Origin: Bacteroides ilei | Lineage (GTDB): Bacteria > Bacteroidota > Bacteroidia > Bacteroidales > Bacteroidaceae | Direction: 5' to 3' | NCBI RefSeq assembly: GCF_900128495.1 | Contig: NZ_LT635801.1 | Span: 2,597,083 to 2,661,082 of the forward strand | Length of the DNA stretch: 64,000 nucleotides | In this document: positions 46,887-56,344 of the stretch, one piece after another | Numbering within the stretch: the first letter of the stretch is position 1 | How the letters are laid out: the number at the start of each line of letters is the position of its first letter | The notes under the pieces: generated by a model | What the model saw: the letters and a program-made list of their open reading frames with translations, nothing else | What the model was told of the DNA's origin: nothing | Databases searched by the model: none | Program-made: the position numbers and the translations under genes

Positions 46887-48509
46887 ATGAAAAACATTAA
46901 ATATATTGCTGGTACAGGAGTTTTGATGCTTATGTCTGCATTCAGCTTCGTTTCATGTACCGATGGTAATGATTGGGATGTAGACAAATCTTACGACCGT
47001 GTATTCAGTGTGCAGGAAGACAAGATTTCTGTGTCGGAAGATGCTACTACTGCCGAGGTGTCATGGACTACTGTAACCGGTGCTACAAGTTATATCATTG
47101 AAATCAGTACCGATAGTCTTTATAACGATATTGAGATGGGTGGCTCTAATGCTGTGGTGTACGGTTCAGACAATTCAATTGTTGAAAGTCCGTATGTCAT
47201 TACAGGTTTGAAGGCTGATACAAAGTATTTCTTGCGTATGAAGGCCGTAGCCGACGGCAAGCAGGATTCCAGATGGTCGTATCTGGATGACTATAGCTTT
47301 ACGACAAAGACAGAGCAGATTTTTGAATCACTTTCCGGTAATGATTTGAAAGCTGAATCTGTGACTTTACGTTGGGAGGCTGGAGCCGATGTAGAACGAA
47401 TCGATATTACTGATGCCAATGGAGCGGTAGTCGTTTCTTATAACCTGTCGGCCGATGAGAAAACAGCCGGAACTGCTACAATTTCAGGTCTGACTCCGTT
47501 GACCTCTTATACAGCTACGCTGTACTTGGGTGAAACCAAACGTGGTGTACTCGAATTTACAACAACAGCACAGGTTCCAGATGCGGACTTTACATACAAT
47601 TTGGCAGCAAGCGATTCGTTGAATAATGCAGTTCTGGAAGATCTGTTGGCTCAAGGTTATCAGACAGTGAATGTTACTTTGGCAGCAGGTGCCGAATATT
47701 ACAATGAAGAAACTCTGGATATTCCTGACGGAATGTCTGTAACGTTCTTTGGTATGCCGGGAGATAAACAGGCTGTGGTAGGAGTCAAGAATTTCAATCT
47801 GGAAGGAACACATGCATTTGTCAATTTTGAAAATGTTGAATTGACGGGTGAGTATGGTGAATATATCATCAATCAGGATGTTGAAGCTACGGTTGGTACC
47901 GTCAAGTTCAGTAACTGCTTTATTCATGACTTCAAGCAGTGTCCTGTCAGAATGAAGGAATCGGATGCCAAAGTGATTAATGAACTGATCTTCGAAAAAT
48001 GTACGGTATATGGTTCTACAAGCAGAACATACAGTTTGGTACATGTGGATGCCGGAAGCGGTAAGGGTACGATTCAAAATGTCCGCTTTACCCAATCTAC
48101 TATCGTCTATACGGGTAAGAGTTTTGTATACAGTAAGAATACTAACTTCACTTCGCTGGTTATTGAAGATTGTACGTTAAGTAAGGTAATCGGTAGCGGT
48201 GATTATCTGTTGGATTGTGGCAGCGATTCTTACGGCCCTTCCGAAGGTGTTACCATCAAGAATACAATTCTGGGTAGTACGGCAACCGAAACGACAAAAG
48301 GTATCCGTGCTTCAGGCAATGTGACTGTTGACAATTCATACCAGACAAGTGACGTTTATTTCACAGGCAATAAATTCAGCGGACTGACGGATTATGAAGG
48401 AACAGAGGCACAGTTGTTCCAGGATCCGGCTAATTTTGACTTTACTATCATTGATAACAGCTTTGCCGGTAAAGACAATTGCGGTGATCCGCGCTGGTAT
48501 AAAAAATAA
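46887..48509 (+). CDS. Surface glycan-binding lipoprotein (FnIII-like plus beta-helix DUF4957/DUF5123 type)
   Basis: A 540-residue lipoprotein (lipobox FVSC, Cys24-25 region). Residues about 40-140 and 145-225 look like two fibronectin type III folds (VSWTTVTGATSYIIEIS; VTLRWEAGADVERI). Residues about 245-540 look like a right-handed beta-helix of the DUF4957/DUF5123 type found in pectin loci. No lyase or hydrolase residues are evident, so a binding role is more likely than catalysis. It starts 29 bases after susD and ends at a strong terminator, which closes the GH105-CE8/susCD transcript. Confidence 0.82.
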   Translation: MKNIKYIAGTGVLMLMSAFSFVSCTDGNDWDVDKSYDRVFSVQEDKISVSEDATTAEVSWTTVTGATSYIIEISTDSLYNDIEMGGSNAVVYGSDNSIVESPYVITGLKADTKYFLRMKAVADGKQDSRWSYLDDYSFTTKTEQIFESLSGNDLKAESVTLRWEAGADVERIDITDANGAVVVSYNLSADEKTAGTATISGLTPLTSYTATLYLGETKRGVLEFTTTAQVPDADFTYNLAASDSLNNAVLEDLLAQGYQTVNVTLAAGAEYYNEETLDIPDGMSVTFFGMPGDKQAVVGVKNFNLEGTHAFVNFENVELTGEYGEYIINQDVEATVGTVKFSNCFIHDFKQCPVRMKESDAKVINELIFEKCTVYGSTSRTYSLVHVDAGSGKGTIQNVRFTQSTIVYTGKSFVYSKNTNFTSLVIEDCTLSKVIGSGDYLLDCGSDSYGPSEGVTIKNTILGSTATETTKGIRASGNVTVDNSYQTSDVYFTGNKFSGLTDYEGTEAQLFQDPANFDFTIIDNSFAGKDNCGDPRWYKK

Positions 48510-48535
48510 CGTATAAGGTTATTGTATTGTAATAG

Positions 48536-48570
48536 AAGGAGATATGTCTTCCTGACATATCTCCTTTTTT
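48536..48570 (+). terminator. Strong intrinsic terminator after the SusC/D operon
   Basis: AAGGAGATATGTC (48536-48548) and GACATATCTCCTT (48554-48566) form a perfect 13-bp stem with a 5-base loop, and the T-run continues to 48570. Confidence 0.92.
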
Positions 48571-48652
48571 AATGATTCTCTGTAGGGAGAGAAACATTTC
48601 AGATGTCTTGTCTTTACCCGATAACTATTTCCTTAATTCTATTATTAATAAT

Positions 48653-50230
48653 ATGTCAAATAACTGTATAAGCGTTTTATGCGTTTTTTTTCTGCTTACT
48701 TTTATTTCGTGTTCAGGTGATGAACCCAAGTTGGGTAATACTCCGGATGCCAATCCGGAAAATCCTACACCTGAAAAACCAGGTGATGATGGCAGTGCCT
48801 CCACCCTTCCGGAGTATGATGCTCCTGACCGTTCCAGAATTATCGCATTTCCCGGTGCATATGGAGCCGGCCGTTATACGGCAGGAGGTGCCGGAGGCAA
48901 GGTTTATGTTGTCTCTTCATTGAAAGATGACGGATCTGTCGGAACATTGCGTCATGCTGTGGAAGCTTCGGGAAAAAGAACCGTGGTCTTTGCTGTAGGC
49001 GGAGTCATCGAATTGGCCAAACAACTGGTGATAAAGAATGATGATATAACAATAGCCGGACAGACAGCTCCGGGAGCAGGAATCTGCTTGAAAAACTATA
49101 CGTTACGGGTAAATGCCAATAATGTCATTATCCGTTTCATCCGTTGCCGTATGGGGGATGAGTGTAAGACTGAAGACGATGCGATGAACGGTTATCAGAG
49201 TTCCTATCCGGGCAAGAAGAACATCATTGTCGATCATTGCTCCATGAGCTGGAGTACCGATGAATGTGCCTCTTTTTACGGGAATACAGATTTTACCATG
49301 CAGTGGTGTATCGTAAGTGAGAGTCTGACCAACTCGGTCCATGTCAAAGGAGGACATGGATATGGAGGCTTGTGGGGAGGTAGTCCGGCTACTTTCCATC
49401 ATAATCTGCTGGCACATCACAGTAACCGTACACCACGTCTCTGCGGAAGCCGCTATTCGAACCGTGCGGACATGGAAAAGGTGGAATTGTGCAACAATGT
49501 GGTCTATAACTGGGCGAGTGAAGGTGCATACGGTGCACAGGGAGGTTCTTATAATGTCCTGAACAATTATTATAAACCGGGTCCTGTAGCGGCACCAAAA
49601 AAGGTACATTGCCGTTTCTTTACAGCCTATGTCGATGACGGAGAGAACAACCAGGCTAAAGGGGTAGCAGGGATGTTTTATCTGGCCGGGAATTACATGG
49701 ATAATTCACGTACCGATCTTTCCAGCAGCCAGCAGAAGGAGATAGCGGCAGCCAATGCCGACAATACCTGTTCTACGGCGTTTGTTGTCAAGAATGACGA
49801 AGTCCCGGTTAAAGGATTGCTGTTAGCTTCACGGGTCGAGATTTCGGATGATTATACTTATCTGCAGTCGGCAAAGGATGCATACGAATCTGTTCTGGCC
49901 TATGCGGGAGCTTCTGACAAACGTGATGCAATCGATACCCGTATTGTAAAGGAAACACGCGAGGGAACGTACACGTACCATGGCTCGAATGGAAGTGATT
50001 ACGGATTCATCGATACCCAGAAGGATGTGGAAGGATGGGCTGAATATACTGAGACCCGAAGCTCATTGGCTGATACCGACCAGGATGGTATGCCTGATGA
50101 CTGGGAAAAAGAGAAAGGGTTGGCCCCGGATGATGCATCTGACGCTGTAAAATACAATTTAAGCAAGGAATATACCAACTTGGAAGTTTACTTGAATGAG
50201 TTGGTCAAAGATTTATACCCTGAATTTTAA
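48653..50230 (+). CDS. Pectate lyase family 1, lipoprotein
   Basis: Calcium-dependent PL1 lyase that cuts polygalacturonate by beta-elimination. Start ATG 48653 is chosen because it gives a lipoprotein signal (lipobox FISC); the frame extends upstream to 48572 but that part has no signal-peptide character. The beta-helix core begins near AFPGAYGAGRYTAGG and holds the blocks VDHCSMSWSTDE, VHVKGGHGYGG and HSNRTPRLCGSRY, the last with the likely catalytic arginine. Near the end DTDQDGMPDDWE resembles a calcium-binding loop. It is 525 residues, anchored to the membrane, and followed by a paralogue. Confidence 0.93.
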   Translation: MSNNCISVLCVFFLLTFISCSGDEPKLGNTPDANPENPTPEKPGDDGSASTLPEYDAPDRSRIIAFPGAYGAGRYTAGGAGGKVYVVSSLKDDGSVGTLRHAVEASGKRTVVFAVGGVIELAKQLVIKNDDITIAGQTAPGAGICLKNYTLRVNANNVIIRFIRCRMGDECKTEDDAMNGYQSSYPGKKNIIVDHCSMSWSTDECASFYGNTDFTMQWCIVSESLTNSVHVKGGHGYGGLWGGSPATFHHNLLAHHSNRTPRLCGSRYSNRADMEKVELCNNVVYNWASEGAYGAQGGSYNVLNNYYKPGPVAAPKKVHCRFFTAYVDDGENNQAKGVAGMFYLAGNYMDNSRTDLSSSQQKEIAAANADNTCSTAFVVKNDEVPVKGLLLASRVEISDDYTYLQSAKDAYESVLAYAGASDKRDAIDTRIVKETREGTYTYHGSNGSDYGFIDTQKDVEGWAEYTETRSSLADTDQDGMPDDWEKEKGLAPDDASDAVKYNLSKEYTNLEVYLNELVKDLYPEF

Positions 50231-50421
50231 AGGCTTGTTTTATTTTCAGGCCGGTATATCTTTCATCCGTGTAGAATAAATGAAGGTTTCTGGTGGAATT
50301 TTTGTGTATATGACTAAAAATACGGCAGATAAAACATATTTTTTATGTCCGGTCATAAAGAAAGGTTTATTTTTGGACGTTTTTCTGATGTAATTTGTTG
50401 ATATTAAAATAATGTGCTTCT

Positions 50422-51927
50422 ATGAAAAATGTATTGTTTAGCATTTCTTTTCTGGCATTGACTATGTCTTTGGCTTCGTCACCTATGTCGGCATTACCGG
50501 CGGTCGGCGGAGGGGTTGTCCCCTTGAAGGAGTATCCGGCTCCCGACCGTTCACACATCCCGGCATTTCCCGGAGCAGACGGGGCAGGCAAGTATACATC
50601 CGGTGGAGCAGGTGGAAAGGTTCTTGTGGTCCGTTCGTTGAAAGATGACGGGTCGGAAGGGACTTTGCGTTGGGCTATCCGCAAGAAGGGGCCGCGTACC
50701 ATTGTTTTTGCGGTAAGTGGAATTATTGAGCTGACCGAACCGTTGAAGATACATAACGGTGATGTGACAATTGCGGGGCAGACGGCTCCGGGAGACGGTA
50801 TCTGTCTGAAGAACTATACGTTCAATATCCAGGCCGATAATGTAATTGTCCGTTTTATCCGTTCACGGATGGGGGCCGATGCCAAACGGAAAGGAGACGA
50901 TGCGATGAATGCGTTCCAGAATCACCGGAATATCATCATCGACCATTGTTCCATGAGCTGGAGTACCGATGAATGTGCTACGTTCTATGACAACAGTAAC
51001 TTTACTCTGCAATGGTGTATCATCAGTGAAAGCCTGGCCAATTCCATTCATGAAAAAGGGGCTCATGGATATGGTGGCATCTGGGGAGGACAGACAGCTT
51101 CTTTTCATCATAATCTGTTGGCAAACCATACCAACCGTACCCCGCGTCTGTGTGGCAGCCGTTATACAGGTAAGCCGGAGGAAGAGAAGGTGGATCTGTT
51201 CAATAATGTGATCTATAATTATGGAAGCGCGGGAGCTTATGCCGGTGAAGGAGGAAGCTATAATTTTCTGAACAATTATTATAAGCCGGGACCGTTTACC
51301 GCAACCAAGTCGTCGTACAAGCGTTTGTTTACAGCATATGCCGATGACGGGAAAAACAATAATGTCAAAGGAGTACATGGCGTGTTTTACTTTAACGGGA
51401 ATTACATGGATCCTACCTGCAGCAGTCTTACAGACAAGCAACGTCAGGATATGATGAAGGTGAATAAGGATAATACGGTGGGGTTGGTTGTTAGCGGCAA
51501 GTTTGCTCCGAAGAATGAACTTTTGTCCGACAAACCGTTTGAAATAGCGGAACGGTCTACCTTGCAACCGGCATGGGATGCCTTCGAGTCTGTTCTGGCG
51601 TATGCAGGTGCTTCTTACAGGCGTGATTCATATGACTGCCGTATTGTGGATGAGACTAGAAAAGGTATTTACAGTTATACGGGAAGTCATGGAAGTTCGT
51701 TAGGGATAATAGACCAGCCGAGTGACGTCGGTGGATGGCCGGAATATAAAACGGCGGAAGTCCCGGCCGACAGTGACGCCGACGGTATGCCGGACGCATG
51801 GGAAAAGGAACATGGTCTGGATCCGGAGGACGCTTCTGATTCCGCCGGATATAACTTGAGTGCGGAATATACGAATCTGGAAGTCTATATGAACGGTCTG
51901 GTCAATCATTTATATTCTCAGAAATAG
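50422..51927 (+). CDS. Pectate lyase family 1, secreted paralogue
   Basis: A 501-residue PL1 lyase closely related to the preceding gene: the same AFPGADGAGKYTSGG, VIVRFIRSRMG, IDHCSMSWSTDE and HTNRTPRLCGSRY blocks, and the same DSDADGMPDAWE end. The N-terminus (FSISFLALTMSLASSPMSA) is an ordinary signal peptide without lipobox, so this copy should be soluble in the periplasm or released, while the first is tethered. The pair arose by tandem duplication. A 191-base gap separates them, with a possible -7 box TATTTTTG at 50368-50375. Confidence 0.93.
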   Translation: MKNVLFSISFLALTMSLASSPMSALPAVGGGVVPLKEYPAPDRSHIPAFPGADGAGKYTSGGAGGKVLVVRSLKDDGSEGTLRWAIRKKGPRTIVFAVSGIIELTEPLKIHNGDVTIAGQTAPGDGICLKNYTFNIQADNVIVRFIRSRMGADAKRKGDDAMNAFQNHRNIIIDHCSMSWSTDECATFYDNSNFTLQWCIISESLANSIHEKGAHGYGGIWGGQTASFHHNLLANHTNRTPRLCGSRYTGKPEEEKVDLFNNVIYNYGSAGAYAGEGGSYNFLNNYYKPGPFTATKSSYKRLFTAYADDGKNNNVKGVHGVFYFNGNYMDPTCSSLTDKQRQDMMKVNKDNTVGLVVSGKFAPKNELLSDKPFEIAERSTLQPAWDAFESVLAYAGASYRRDSYDCRIVDETRKGIYSYTGSHGSSLGIIDQPSDVGGWPEYKTAEVPADSDADGMPDAWEKEHGLDPEDASDSAGYNLSAEYTNLEVYMNGLVNHLYSQK

Positions 51928-51966
51928 CGAGGATTATAACGGTGGAAACAAACCGTCAGGAAAAGG

Positions 51967-52090
51967 ACTTGAAATGTTGGAGGAGATAACTTGAAATTTT
52001 AGATAAAAGAACTTGGAATCTTGGATGGAAGACCTTGATGTTTCTGAAAAAGAACCTGATCTTCCGGAAAAGATTTCAAGTTCTTTTTTT
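51967..52090. repeat. Degenerate 22-bp-period array ending in a terminator-like stem
   Basis: The core ACTTGAAAT/ACCTTGATG/ACCTGATC recurs at 51967, 51989, 52011, about 52033 and about 52055, each 22 bases apart. The last unit is inverted: 52005-52022 pairs with 52070-52087 over 18 bp (one G-U), followed by more T. The array fills most of the 316-base gap before the PL10 gene and could end the PL1 transcript. Confidence 0.6.
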
Positions 52091-52187
52091 ATGATGGAAA
52101 ATCCGTCCGTGATTACCGGAAAAACGTTTTTTATCAGATTTATCATCTTGACGGTGAAATAATCACCATATTAGAACAATTATTCCC

Positions 52188-52217
52188 TTTGAAAACTTCG
52201 GATTTTACGTATTTTTG
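52188..52217 (+). promoter_or_regulatory. Promoter of the PL10-esterase/CE12-CE8 operon
   Basis: TTTG (52188-52191), 18 bases, TATTTTTG (52210-52217): close to the Bacteroidetes consensus. The ATG follows 26 bases later at 52244. Confidence 0.55.
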
Positions 52218-52243
52218 GTCGTAAATCTAAAAATCTAATTACC

Positions 52244-54451
52244 ATGAACTGGAAAAGATATTGTGTATATGCAATGATGTTGGGGGTGGGGATGTATGCC
52301 GAGGCTCAGGACATTCCATCCATGAAGCCTTTTTCCGATGGTATCCACCATTGGAATCTGGTGAATCCCGACCGGAACTATAAGCGTTTTACGCCGGAAC
52401 AATATGTGAAGATAGCCGATAATTTTGTAGCGTACCAGAATGAGGACGGCGGCTGGCCTAAGAACATTGACTGGCAGGCCGAACTGAATACGGATTCCGT
52501 TAAGGCTACTATAGACGGTCATCAGCGGAGAAGTACGCTTGATAACCGGAATACCTATTCGCAGATTGAATATCTGGCCCAGGTCTATACGTTGACAAAA
52601 GTCTCCAAATATAAGGATGCGGCCCAAAGAGGTCTGGATTTCCTGTTGCGTACCCAAAAGAAGAACGGTGGATGGAGAGGTTGGGATGTGGATGCAATCA
52701 CGTTCAATGATGAGGTGTCTACAGGTGTGCTCCGTCTTTTTCTTCATATCAATGAAGGGGACATAAATTTCGGTTGGTTGGACGATACGACACGCAGGCG
52801 CATCTATCAGGCTTTTGAAAAGGGAATTGACATGATTCTGCGTACCCAGTATGTACAGGACGGGGTAAAGACCGTATGGGGGCAACAGCATGATAATGAA
52901 ACTCTTTTGCCCACAGGAGCTCGTTCGTTCGAGCTGGCGTCTCTTACGGCCGGCGAAAGCTGTGATGTCATCAGTCTGCTGATGGAAATCCCGCATCCTT
53001 CTGCACAGATTACAGAAGCTGTAAAATCGGCAGTAGCCTGGCTGGAAAAAGTAGCCATCAAGGGTATCCGTGTGGAACAGGTCGCTGTTCCGGCCGATAA
53101 GGCTACCAATCCGGAGTATCCGTTCGATCGGGTTGTGGTAAAGGACAGGAAGGCTCCCCGTATCTGGTCGCGTTATTATGAGATGACCGACAATACGCCG
53201 TTTATGTGTAACCGTGACGGGGTGAAGGTGTACAGGCTGTCGGATGTAAAACCCGAACGCAGGGTAGGGTACGACTGGTATACCTATGCTCCCGAACGTA
53301 TATTGTCGGCCTATCCCGGCTGGCTGGAGCAGGTAGAGCGTGACAGTAATTTTGCCGGTTACGAGGTGGAAGACAATATGCCTTCGTTCTACAGGCAGAT
53401 GAAGCAGTTGCTCACTTATCCGATGGCGTGGGAGAATACTACTGGAAAAAGTTTCGGGCAATGGCGTGAAGAGGCCAGAAACAAGTTGCTTGAATGTATG
53501 CAGCCGGCTCCTCCGGCAGCGCCTTATGACATGAAGGTGATCGACAGTGAAAAACGTGATGGATATGTCGTACAGAAGATTGTGTTCAATCTTTCGGAAT
53601 GGTACCGTGTGCCTGCCTATCTGCTGGTACCCGACGGTAAGGGGCCTTTTCCGGGAGTGTTGTTGCTTCATGACCATGGAGCCCATTTTACAATCGGAAA
53701 GGAGAAGATGGTACGACCGTTCCATGTTTCGGAAACGATAATGAAAGATGCCGACAACTGGTCGGTTGTGTGCTACGACGGTCAGTATGTAGGCGATTAT
53801 CTGGCCAAAAACGGTTATGTGGTATTGGCTGTCGACGCCCTTTTCTGGGGTGAACGCGGACGCAAGGAATATGCCCGTTATGATTCCCAGCAGGCTTTGG
53901 CGGCCAATATGTTGCAAATGGGAATGAATTGGGGTTCTTTGATTGCGTGGGATGACATACGGAGTGCCGAGTTTCTGGCATCTTTGCCTCAGGTAGATAA
54001 GGAAAAGGTCGGTACGATGGGATTTTCCATGGGGGCGCACCGTGCATGGATGACCGCTGCAGCTACCGATGCCGTCAAGGCTGGGGCTGCTGTATGCTGG
54101 ATGAATACGACCGACAGTCTGATGACATTGACAAATAACCAGAATAAGGGCGGTTCGGCCTATTCCATGCTTATACCGGGTATCCGTAATTATATGGATT
54201 ATCCGCATGTGGCTTCTGTAGCCTGTCCGAAGCCGATGCTGTTTATCAACGGGCTGAAAGACAAACTTTTCCCGGTGGAAGGAGTGAAAGAAGCGTATCG
54301 TATCATGCAAGGAGTCTGGGAGAGTCAGTCGGTCCCAGACCGTTTCCAGACCAAGTTGTATGATCTGCCTCATTTTTGCAGTAAGGATATCCAGCGCGAT
54401 ATCCTGGAGTTCTTTAACAAGGAATTTAATTATACACATACAGGAAAATGA
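52244..54451 (+). CDS. PL10 pectate lyase fused to an alpha/beta-hydrolase esterase
   Basis: A 735-residue secreted protein (signal peptide about 1-22). Residues about 35-370 match the PL10 (PelA/Pel-15E) toroid fold, with NFVAYQNEDGGWPKN, DNRNTYSQIEYLA and KNGGWRGWD typical of the family. Residues about 400-735 are an alpha/beta hydrolase with nucleophile Ser595 in GFSMGAHRAW, plus LLHDHGAH and a late histidine near LPHFC; it resembles acetyl esterases. The enzyme could deacetylate and cleave the same chain. It overlaps the next gene by four bases (ATGA). Confidence 0.9.
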   Translation: MNWKRYCVYAMMLGVGMYAEAQDIPSMKPFSDGIHHWNLVNPDRNYKRFTPEQYVKIADNFVAYQNEDGGWPKNIDWQAELNTDSVKATIDGHQRRSTLDNRNTYSQIEYLAQVYTLTKVSKYKDAAQRGLDFLLRTQKKNGGWRGWDVDAITFNDEVSTGVLRLFLHINEGDINFGWLDDTTRRRIYQAFEKGIDMILRTQYVQDGVKTVWGQQHDNETLLPTGARSFELASLTAGESCDVISLLMEIPHPSAQITEAVKSAVAWLEKVAIKGIRVEQVAVPADKATNPEYPFDRVVVKDRKAPRIWSRYYEMTDNTPFMCNRDGVKVYRLSDVKPERRVGYDWYTYAPERILSAYPGWLEQVERDSNFAGYEVEDNMPSFYRQMKQLLTYPMAWENTTGKSFGQWREEARNKLLECMQPAPPAAPYDMKVIDSEKRDGYVVQKIVFNLSEWYRVPAYLLVPDGKGPFPGVLLLHDHGAHFTIGKEKMVRPFHVSETIMKDADNWSVVCYDGQYVGDYLAKNGYVVLAVDALFWGERGRKEYARYDSQQALAANMLQMGMNWGSLIAWDDIRSAEFLASLPQVDKEKVGTMGFSMGAHRAWMTAAATDAVKAGAAVCWMNTTDSLMTLTNNQNKGGSAYSMLIPGIRNYMDYPHVASVACPKPMLFINGLKDKLFPVEGVKEAYRIMQGVWESQSVPDRFQTKLYDLPHFCSKDIQRDILEFFNKEFNYTHTGK

Positions 54452-56172
54452 AGAAATTACAGTTATTGATTGTAGCGTTGGCGGTATTGTGCTTGTCGGC
54501 GTTTAAGTCGGATCACGTCATCACTATTTTTATGATCGGTGATTCAACCATGGCCAACAAGACATTGGATGCCGGTAACCAGGAACGTGGTTGGGGACAT
54601 GTATTGGGAGGCTTTTTTACGGAAGATGTCCGTGTAGACAATCATGCCTTGAACGGGCGCAGTTCGAAAAGTTTTATAGACGAGGGGCATTGGAAGAAAG
54701 TGATAGACAACGTGCGTCCGGGTGACTATGTGTTTATCCAGTTCGGTCATAACGATGAAAAGCCGAAACCCGACCGTCATACCGATCCGGGTACTACTTT
54801 TGATGAAAATTTGCGGAAGTTTGTCCGTGAAACCCGTGAAAAGGGAGGGATACCTGTATTGTTCAATTCGATTGTACGGCGGAATTTCGGGGAGAATCCG
54901 AATGCTGTAACCGATGATGACTTCCGTAAGGAGAAGGCTGATGAAATTGTGGAGGGTGACACGCTGGTCGATACGCATGGAAAATACTTGGATTCACCCC
55001 GTAATGTGGCTAGAGAGATGGGAGTATGTTTTATCGACCTGAATGCTGCCACGAAGAAACTGGTGGAATCTTATGGTCGTGAAGGGTCGAAGAAACTTTT
55101 CATGTGGATTCCCGAAGGTGTTTCTCCTGCCTGTCCGAAAGGTCGTCAGGATAATACTCACCTGAATGTGTTCGGAGCCCGTCAGGTAGCCAGACTGGCT
55201 GTTCAGGAAATTGAAAGCAAGATACCGGAACTGGCCAAATTTGTACGCTATTATGATTTTGTTGTAGCTAAGGATGGTAGCGGCGATTTCTTTACCGTAC
55301 AGGAAGCTATAAATGCTGTACCCGATTTCCGGAAAAATAAGCGTACTACCATTTTAGTCCGTAAGGGTGAATACAAGGAACGTGTCATCATTCCTGCATG
55401 TAAGATCAATGTATCTTTGATCGGGGAAGACGGAGCCGTCATTACGGACGATGCTTATGCTTCCAAGCTTAATATATTGGGTGATCCGATGTCTACGTCC
55501 GGTTCATCTACCGTGTATGTCTATGCTCCCGACTTCTATGCCGAGAACATAACGTTTGCCAATACGGCAGGACGGGTAGGACAGGCAGTCGCCTGTTTTG
55601 TAGACGGCGACCGGGCCTATTTCAAGAACTGCCGTTTCCTGGGTAATCAGGATACGCTCTATACGTACGGCAAGGACAGCCGGCAGTTTTATGACCATTG
55701 TTATATAGAAGGGACTGTCGACTTTATATTCGGTTGGTCTACAGCTGTGTTCAAGGATTGTACCATCCATAGTCTGGGAGACGGTTATGTTACCGCTCCG
55801 TCGACCGACAAAGGAAAGAAGTACGGTTATGTATTCTGGAACTGTAAGCTGACCGGAGCAGATGAGGCCCGTAAAGTTTATTTGTCCCGCCCCTGGCGTC
55901 CGTATGCGCAGGCTGTCTATATTGAATGTGAGATGGGCAAGCACATTGTTCCGGCAGGATGGAACAATTGGGGTAAGAAATCGAACGAGTCTACCGTGTT
56001 TTATGCCGAATATAAGAGTACTGGTGAAGGAGCTGACGCTGCGGCCCGTGCATCGTTCAGTAAACAGTTGAAAGATGTTTCCGCATATCGTCCGGAAGAG
56101 GTTTTGAAGGGTTCCGACGGGTGGAATCCGGTTGCCAACGGCAATGCGTTGCTGAAGGAAATAAAGCGTTAA
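54448..56172 (+). CDS. CE12 acetylesterase fused to CE8 pectin methylesterase
   Basis: A 574-residue secreted protein with two esterase domains. Residues about 24-260 are an SGNH hydrolase of the rhamnogalacturonan acetylesterase (CE12) type: Ser33 in IGDSTM, QFGHND, and Asp235/His238 in DNTHLN. Residues about 268-565 are CE8: Gln379 (QAVA), Gln401/Asp402 (NQDT), Asp425 (DFIFG) and Arg481 (LSRPW). It would remove acetyl and methyl groups from pectin before lyases act. The N-terminus ends in a signal peptide with CLSAF. It is the last enzyme gene before the regulator. Confidence 0.93.
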   Translation: MKKLQLLIVALAVLCLSAFKSDHVITIFMIGDSTMANKTLDAGNQERGWGHVLGGFFTEDVRVDNHALNGRSSKSFIDEGHWKKVIDNVRPGDYVFIQFGHNDEKPKPDRHTDPGTTFDENLRKFVRETREKGGIPVLFNSIVRRNFGENPNAVTDDDFRKEKADEIVEGDTLVDTHGKYLDSPRNVAREMGVCFIDLNAATKKLVESYGREGSKKLFMWIPEGVSPACPKGRQDNTHLNVFGARQVARLAVQEIESKIPELAKFVRYYDFVVAKDGSGDFFTVQEAINAVPDFRKNKRTTILVRKGEYKERVIIPACKINVSLIGEDGAVITDDAYASKLNILGDPMSTSGSSTVYVYAPDFYAENITFANTAGRVGQAVACFVDGDRAYFKNCRFLGNQDTLYTYGKDSRQFYDHCYIEGTVDFIFGWSTAVFKDCTIHSLGDGYVTAPSTDKGKKYGYVFWNCKLTGADEARKVYLSRPWRPYAQAVYIECEMGKHIVPAGWNNWGKKSNESTVFYAEYKSTGEGADAAARASFSKQLKDVSAYRPEEVLKGSDGWNPVANGNALLKEIKR

Positions 56173-56182
56173 GCGTTTTTAG

Positions 56183-56258
56183 TCATCCGCAAATTGTCTT
56201 TTGTGATGTCTTTAGCCTGGATAGAATAGGGACTTCCGACGATTTGCGGATGATTTTT
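56183..56258 (+). terminator. Long-loop hairpin after the CE12-CE8 gene
   Basis: TCATCCGCAAAT (56183-56194) pairs with ATTTGCGGATGA (56242-56253), a perfect 12-bp stem with a 47-base loop, followed by five T. The long loop makes it a moderate candidate. Confidence 0.5.
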
Positions 56259-56314
56259 GATTTGTTTGCCGAAAGAAAAATTCTCCTGTTTTTTCTATTT
56301 TTCTTACTTTTTCT

Positions 56315-56322
56315 TATTTTTG
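56315..56322 (+). promoter_or_regulatory. -7 box for the HTCS gene
   Basis: TATTTTTG fits TAnnTTTG, 22 bases before ATG 56345, in a very T-rich stretch where chance matches are likely. Confidence 0.3.
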
Positions 56323-56344
56323 CTTTAATTGCAGGAATAGTAAT

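Noticed and set aside
1757..52090. Possibility that the 22-bp arrays are CRISPR
   Set aside because: Units are degenerate and directly adjacent with no unique spacers, and no cas genes are present.
52235..54439. A 734-codon minus-strand open frame opposite the PL10-esterase gene
   Set aside because: It mirrors the real gene almost end to end, has no domain pattern and results from codon bias of the plus-strand gene.
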